NCBI GenBank assembly: GCA_017308375.1
Contig: JAFKEW010000061.1
Coordinates: forward strand, 1 to 43,174
Direction of reading: 5' to 3'
From: Alphaproteobacteria bacterium
GTDB lineage: Bacteria; Pseudomonadota; Alphaproteobacteria; Micropepsales; Micropepsaceae
DNA: 43,174 bases
Part shown: in pieces, positions 39,842 to 43,174 of the stretch
Layout of the letters: every line of letters starts with the position of its first letter
Position numbering within the stretch: the first letter of the stretch is position 1
Notes under the pieces: model-generated
Databases searched by the model: none
Told to the model about the DNA's origin: nothing
What the model saw: only the letters and a program-made list of their open reading frames with translations
Position numbers and translations under genes: made by a program

Positions 39842-40543
39842 ATGGTCAATGCGGAAAAGGCGCTGGTTCTGTTCTCCGGCGGACAGGATTCGACAACCTG
39901 TCTGGCCTGGGCGCTTGAGCGTTTCGCGCGCGTGGAGACGGTTGGCTTTTTCTACGGCCAGCGCCATGCGGTGGAGATGGATGCGCGGCCGAAAATCCGC
40001 GCGAGCCTGACCGCACAGTTCCCGCAATGGCGCGATCGTCTTGGTACGGATCATGTTCTGAACCTGGACCTGTTGCGCGAGATCGGCGGCACCGCAATGA
40101 CCGAGGAGCGCACGATCGCGATGGGGGCGGACGGGTTGCCCAACACCTTCGTGCCAGGACGCAATATCCTGTTCCTGTCGGCGGCGGCGGCGCTCGCGTT
40201 CCGGCGGGATGCGCGCCATCTGGTCGGCGGCATGTGCGAGACGGATTATTCCGGCTATCCCGATTGCCGCGACGACACGATCAAGGCGTTGCAGGTGGCG
40301 CTGAACCTTGGCATGGACCGGCGCTTTGTCCTGCACACGCCGCTGATGTGGATCGACAAGGCTGCAACATTCGCGCTGGCCGCGACGCTGGGCGGCAAGG
40401 CGCTGGTCGATCTGATCCTGGAGGAAACCGTCACCTGTTATCTTGGCGACCGGACGCATCGTCACGATTGGGGTTATGGTTGCGGCACATGCCCGGCCTG
40501 CGATTTGCGGGCGAAGGGCTATGCCCGCTACAGCGCGCCATGA
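39842..40543 (+). CDS. queC: 7-cyano-7-deazaguanine synthase
   Basis: 233 aa. ATP-dependent conversion of 7-carboxy-7-deazaguanine to preQ0 for queuosine. PP-loop [14 protein letters not shown] near the N-terminus, [29 protein letters not shown], and the zinc site [10 protein letters not shown] near the C-terminus (three cysteines plus one upstream). GGAG lies 6 bases before the ATG. Overlaps queE by ATGA, so both are co-translated. No preQ1 riboswitch-like stretch was recognised in the 112-base spacer. queD is not in the window. Confidence 0.97.
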   Translation: MVNAEKALVLFSGGQDSTTCLAWALERFARVETVGFFYGQRHAVEMDARPKIRASLTAQFPQWRDRLGTDHVLNLDLLREIGGTAMTEERTIAMGADGLPNTFVPGRNILFLSAAAALAFRRDARHLVGGMCETDYSGYPDCRDDTIKALQVALNLGMDRRFVLHTPLMWIDKAATFALAATLGGKALVDLILEETVTCYLGDRTHRHDWGYGCGTCPACDLRAKGYARYSAP

Positions 40544-41172
40544 GTTACGCGGTCAAGGAAATCTATTACACGCTGCAGGGCGAGGGTGCGCAGACCGGCC
40601 GCCCGGCGGTGTTTCTGCGCTTTGCCGGTTGCAATCTGTGGAGCGGGTTGGAGCGTGACCGGGAGAAGGCGGTGTGCACCTTCTGCGATACCGATTTCGT
40701 CGGCACCGACGGCCCCGGCGGTGGCAAGTTTGCCGGTGCGGGCGATCTGGCCACGGCGGTCGCCGCGTTTTGGCCGCGCGGTGCGGGCAGGCCGTATGTG
40801 GTCTGCACCGGTGGTGAGCCGCTGTTGCAGCTTGATGAAAGCCTGATCCTTGAATTGCATGCGCGCGGGTTCGAGATCGGCGTCGAAACCAACGGCACCG
40901 TCGATGCACCGCCGGGGATCGACTGGATCTGCGTCAGCCCGAAATCAACGGCCACACTGCGGTTGATGCACGGGCACGAGCTGAAGCTGGTCTATCCGCA
41001 GGACGATGCGATGCCGGAGCGGTTTACGAGCCTGCCGTTTCAGCATTTCTTTCTGCAACCGATGGACGGACCCGCGCGCGAGGCCAATACCAAAGCCGCG
41101 ATTGCCTATTGTCTCGCCCATCCGCAATGGCGCCTGAGCCTGCAGACGCACAAGCTGACCGGGATACCCTGA
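40540..41172 (+). CDS. queE: 7-carboxy-7-deazaguanine synthase
   Basis: 210 aa radical SAM enzyme that contracts the pterin ring to 7-carboxy-7-deazaguanine. The cluster cysteines are Cys31, Cys46 and Cys49 (C-x14-C-x2-C), the proteobacterial form of QueE, in place of the usual C-x3-C-x2-[21 protein letters not shown] is the family N-terminus, and CTGGEPLLQ and EVETNGT-like stretches follow ([13 protein letters not shown]). It overlaps queC. The gene ends 12 bases from the convergent DUF481 gene. Confidence 0.96.
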   Translation: MSYAVKEIYYTLQGEGAQTGRPAVFLRFAGCNLWSGLERDREKAVCTFCDTDFVGTDGPGGGKFAGAGDLATAVAAFWPRGAGRPYVVCTGGEPLLQLDESLILELHARGFEIGVETNGTVDAPPGIDWICVSPKSTATLRLMHGHELKLVYPQDDAMPERFTSLPFQHFFLQPMDGPAREANTKAAIAYCLAHPQWRLSLQTHKLTGIP

Positions 41173-41184
41173 TCCCGCCGCTTG

Positions 41185-42081
41185 TCAGAACGAATAGACG
41201 AGGGTCAGGCGGCTGGTGGTATCGGTATTCTCCAGCCCGAGCGGCGGATTGCTTTCGTATTGCGCAAGGAAGGAAAGCTGGGCTGAGAGATTGCCGAGCA
41301 GCTTGGTGGTGAGGGCGGTGTTGGAGGTGACGGTGCTGTCGCTGCTCTGCCCGTAGGCCGCGAGGTTCTGCGAGAAGCTCAAGCCCGGTGTGATCTGCCA
41401 CTGATAGTCGATGGCCGCGCGGCCGGCGAAATTGTTCTCGTTCTCGCCGGTGATGTAACGCGTCTGGCGCAAGGCCGGGCCGCCTTCCAGATTGAGTGTC
41501 ATGGTCGGCGTCTTGATGACGGAGTAGCCGAGACCGAGCGCCTCGCTCAAGCGGCTGGTGAAGCCCGAGAAACGATCGCGCTCCCAACTGAAAACGCCGA
41601 GCACGTAGAAACGGTCGGTGACTTTGTAATTGCTTTCGTAGCTGGCGAAGTAACGCTCCCGCTGGTCGGCACCGTCACTGTGCTGATAATCGGCGGTGGC
41701 GGTCAGTGCGTGACGCCAGTAAAGGCCGTCGCGTTTCAGGCTGAGGCCGAGCGCAATCGCGGTGTTGCGGCTGTTGCCGGTGGAATAGGCCGCCCCGGCC
41801 TGACCCTGACCGCTCCAACCGCGCAGGAACCCCTGACGGCGCAGCTTTGCCTCGTGGCGGGCCTTTGCTTCCGCCTGGTATTGCGCCACCAGCGTATCGA
41901 TCTCCGCCGCCGATTGCGGATTGGTCTTCTTCGCCAGAGCGACCGCCACCTGCACCGTGCCGGCATCGCCACCATTGACGGCCGCCTTCAGCATGTCGGC
42001 AACCGATGGCGGAATGGGGGCGGCAAAAGCGGCGGCGGGGACAAGGGCTGAAAGAAGGAGAAACGCAGGGCGGAAACGCAA
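41185..42081 (-). CDS. DUF481 outer membrane beta-barrel protein
   Basis: 298 aa with a TTG start behind AGGAG. Signal peptide MRFRPAFLLLSALVPAAAFA, then a helical stretch (about 25-85, with TLVAQYQAEAKARHEAKLRR), then a barrel of alternating strands ending in aromatic F (LTLVYSF). GWSGQGQAGAAYSTGNSRNT is the hallmark start of DUF481 barrels, related to the YdiY group. Probable outer membrane protein of unknown function; salt or envelope stress roles have been suggested for relatives. Convergent with queE and upstream of the sulfatase end. Confidence 0.92.
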   Translation of the reverse strand: MRFRPAFLLLSALVPAAAFAAPIPPSVADMLKAAVNGGDAGTVQVAVALAKKTNPQSAAEIDTLVAQYQAEAKARHEAKLRRQGFLRGWSGQGQAGAAYSTGNSRNTAIALGLSLKRDGLYWRHALTATADYQHSDGADQRERYFASYESNYKVTDRFYVLGVFSWERDRFSGFTSRLSEALGLGYSVIKTPTMTLNLEGGPALRQTRYITGENENNFAGRAAIDYQWQITPGLSFSQNLAAYGQSSDSTVTSNTALTTKLLGNLSAQLSFLAQYESNPPLGLENTDTTSRLTLVYSF

Positions 42082-42229
42082 AACGGGCTACTCCTGAAAA
42101 GCGGGCGATTTCGGGGTGATTCGGAATGTGCGGGACTGTGCCGTCTCAAGGCCCGGCAAGACAACATGCAATATCCGCGCATTTTGGGACCGGGCGCGGA
42201 TTGGCGATTCAGGGGTGTGAAGACCTGCG

Positions 42230-43174
42230 TTAGACCGGGGCGACGCGTTTGCGGTGTTCGCCGGCCGATTTCGGCATGCGGGCACGCAAATCGTCCAGCA
42301 GATCGCGCTTCATCGCGGCGGCGGATGGGTCATCCCACAGATTGCGCCACTGAAGCGGATCGTTTGCCAGATCGTATAATTCACCCTCTGTCCCGTCATA
42401 GAGCGACGATTTGTTGTAGGCGGTGATGGTCCAGCCGTCGCGATGCAGCGTGCGCAGCGAAACGGAAATGCCGTTGAACTCCGAATCCCATTCGGTGAAG
42501 ACGGCTTCGCGTTTGCCTGCTTCGGCAGCGTTGCGGGGAAGGGCGCTGCCTTCCATCCACTCCGCCGGGGCGACGCCCGCGATCTGGCAGAAGGTCGGCG
42601 CGAAATCGACCTGGCCGACAGGGGCGGCGATGGTTTGAGGGGCGATGCCGGCAGAAGGAGCGGGCCGCCAGATCATCGGCAGGTGCATCAGGCTGTCAAC
42701 GTGGTGCGGGCCTTTGAACAGCAGGCCGAAATCGCCCTGAAACTCCCCATGGTCGGTGGTGAAGATCACATCGGTGTCGGCCTCCCATCCGCGGGCGGCA
42801 ACCGTGGCCATCACCTTTGCCACCGCTTCGTCGATCAGTTCGTTCTTCACATGAGTCAGTGCGTCGATCTCACGAAGCTGATCGGTGGTAAGGGACGATG
42901 GCACCCATTCGGGCGGTGCTTCGAAGCAGGTCATGCGTTCGCCCGTCCACCATTCCTTCCAGTGCCGCGGCTTGGCGGAGAGGATTTCGTCGATCTTCTC
43001 GTGGCTGCCGGGATAGCCCGCGGGCACCGGAATATCGCGCCAGTTGACGCGATGGATCTCGCTTTGCGGCGGGTCCCACGGATGGTGGGGATCGGGAAAG
43101 CTCATCCATACGAACCAGTCTTCATTCGCGTCGAGCCCATTGAGATAGGCGACCGTCCGCTCCGCCACCCAGTC
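42230..43174 (-). CDS. Sulfatase, C-terminal part (cut by the window end)
   Basis: At least 314 codons, continuing beyond the right edge (the frame is open to position 43174). Alkaline-phosphatase-fold sulfatase: FVWMSFPDPHHPWDPP, the metal-binding VIFTTDHGEFQGDFGLLFKG, HVDSLMHLPMIWRP, and the C-terminal GELYDLANDPLQWRNLWDDP. The formylglycine motif (C/S-x-P-S-R) must lie in the missing N-terminal part. It hydrolyses sulfate esters; the substrate is unknown. The TGTRN-like sorting of secreted or cytosolic forms cannot be judged without the N-terminus. It lies 148 bases downstream of the DUF481 start on the same strand, so it is read toward that gene. Confidence 0.93.
   Translation of the reverse strand, partial: DWVAERTVAYLNGLDANEDWFVWMSFPDPHHPWDPPQSEIHRVNWRDIPVPAGYPGSHEKIDEILSAKPRHWKEWWTGERMTCFEAPPEWVPSSLTTDQLREIDALTHVKNELIDEAVAKVMATVAARGWEADTDVIFTTDHGEFQGDFGLLFKGPHHVDSLMHLPMIWRPAPSAGIAPQTIAAPVGQVDFAPTFCQIAGVAPAEWMEGSALPRNAAEAGKREAVFTEWDSEFNGISVSLRTLHRDGWTITAYNKSSLYDGTEGELYDLANDPLQWRNLWDDPSAAAMKRDLLDDLRARMPKSAGEHRKRVAPV

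Overview
The window is GC-rich chromosomal DNA, densely coding on both strands, and reads as an alphaproteobacterium. The main grounds are: the neighbourhood polyprenyl diphosphate synthase / DUF2007 / tRNA1(Val)-type methyltransferase / glyQ-glyS / ppdK; a NadQ-type NAD regulator beside an HD hydrolase and a tyrosine phosphatase; ETF-ubiquinone oxidoreductase; the alphaproteobacterial form of family-4 uracil-DNA glycosylase; and very common TTG/GTG starts. I cannot name the genus. I saw no rRNA, tRNA, CRISPR array, insertion sequence or phage gene. No gene-free stretch exceeds about 260 bases.

Layout. 1-1030: a small islet with a cupin and a solitary HigA-type antitoxin, bracketed by a 34-bp direct repeat of the 3' end of the next gene. 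1032-6682: radical SAM protein, MoaD-like protein coupled to a BNR beta-propeller, a PEP-CTERM protein, moaB and a uracil-DNA glycosylase. 6827-12010: ETF-QO, TPR lipoprotein, ispE and a sulfotransferase-like protein. 12244-19186: ispB, DUF2007, methyltransferase, two envelope proteins, glyQ and glyS. 19358-25516: MAPEG protein, DUF4242, ppdK, a SleB-like hydrolase and two SDRs. 25779-30154: the NAD de novo operon nadA-nadB-nadC with a low-GC lipoprotein gene at its end. 30406-31034: a coupled pair encoding an exported toxin-like domain and a CPCC cysteine-rich protein. 31039-34271: methyltransferase, nadQ-type regulator, tyrosine phosphatase and HD hydrolase. 34450-41172: Lon-like protease, UspA, TauE exporter, ketoacyl synthase III, queC and queE. 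41185-43174: DUF481 porin-like protein and the C-terminal part of a sulfatase cut by the window end.

How genes work together. nadA, nadB and nadC make nicotinate mononucleotide from aspartate. A perfect 19-bp palindrome lies between the nadA promoter region and start codon, and a candidate NadQ repressor is encoded about 2 kb away, so an operator-repressor circuit is visible. queC and queE overlap by 4 bases and serve 7-deazaguanine synthesis. ispE and ispB act in the same isoprenoid route. glyQ and glyS form one enzyme.

The most distinctive trait is the number of small palindromic repeats. Two MITE-like families have TGTCA...TGACA ends (906 and 19209; 5636 and 16869). A third family is built from CCTCCCCC/GGGGGAGG arms (about 6487, 12118, 19829, 25607, 28949). 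Copies sit between glyQ and glyS and between nad genes, supply the likely ribosome-binding site of nadB, and in one case appear to be translated inside the uracil-DNA glycosylase gene. The best candidates for something undescribed are the toxin-like/CPCC pair (30406-31034), the BNR/MoaD-like pair (2210-3615) and the repeat insertions that alter gene products or translation signals.
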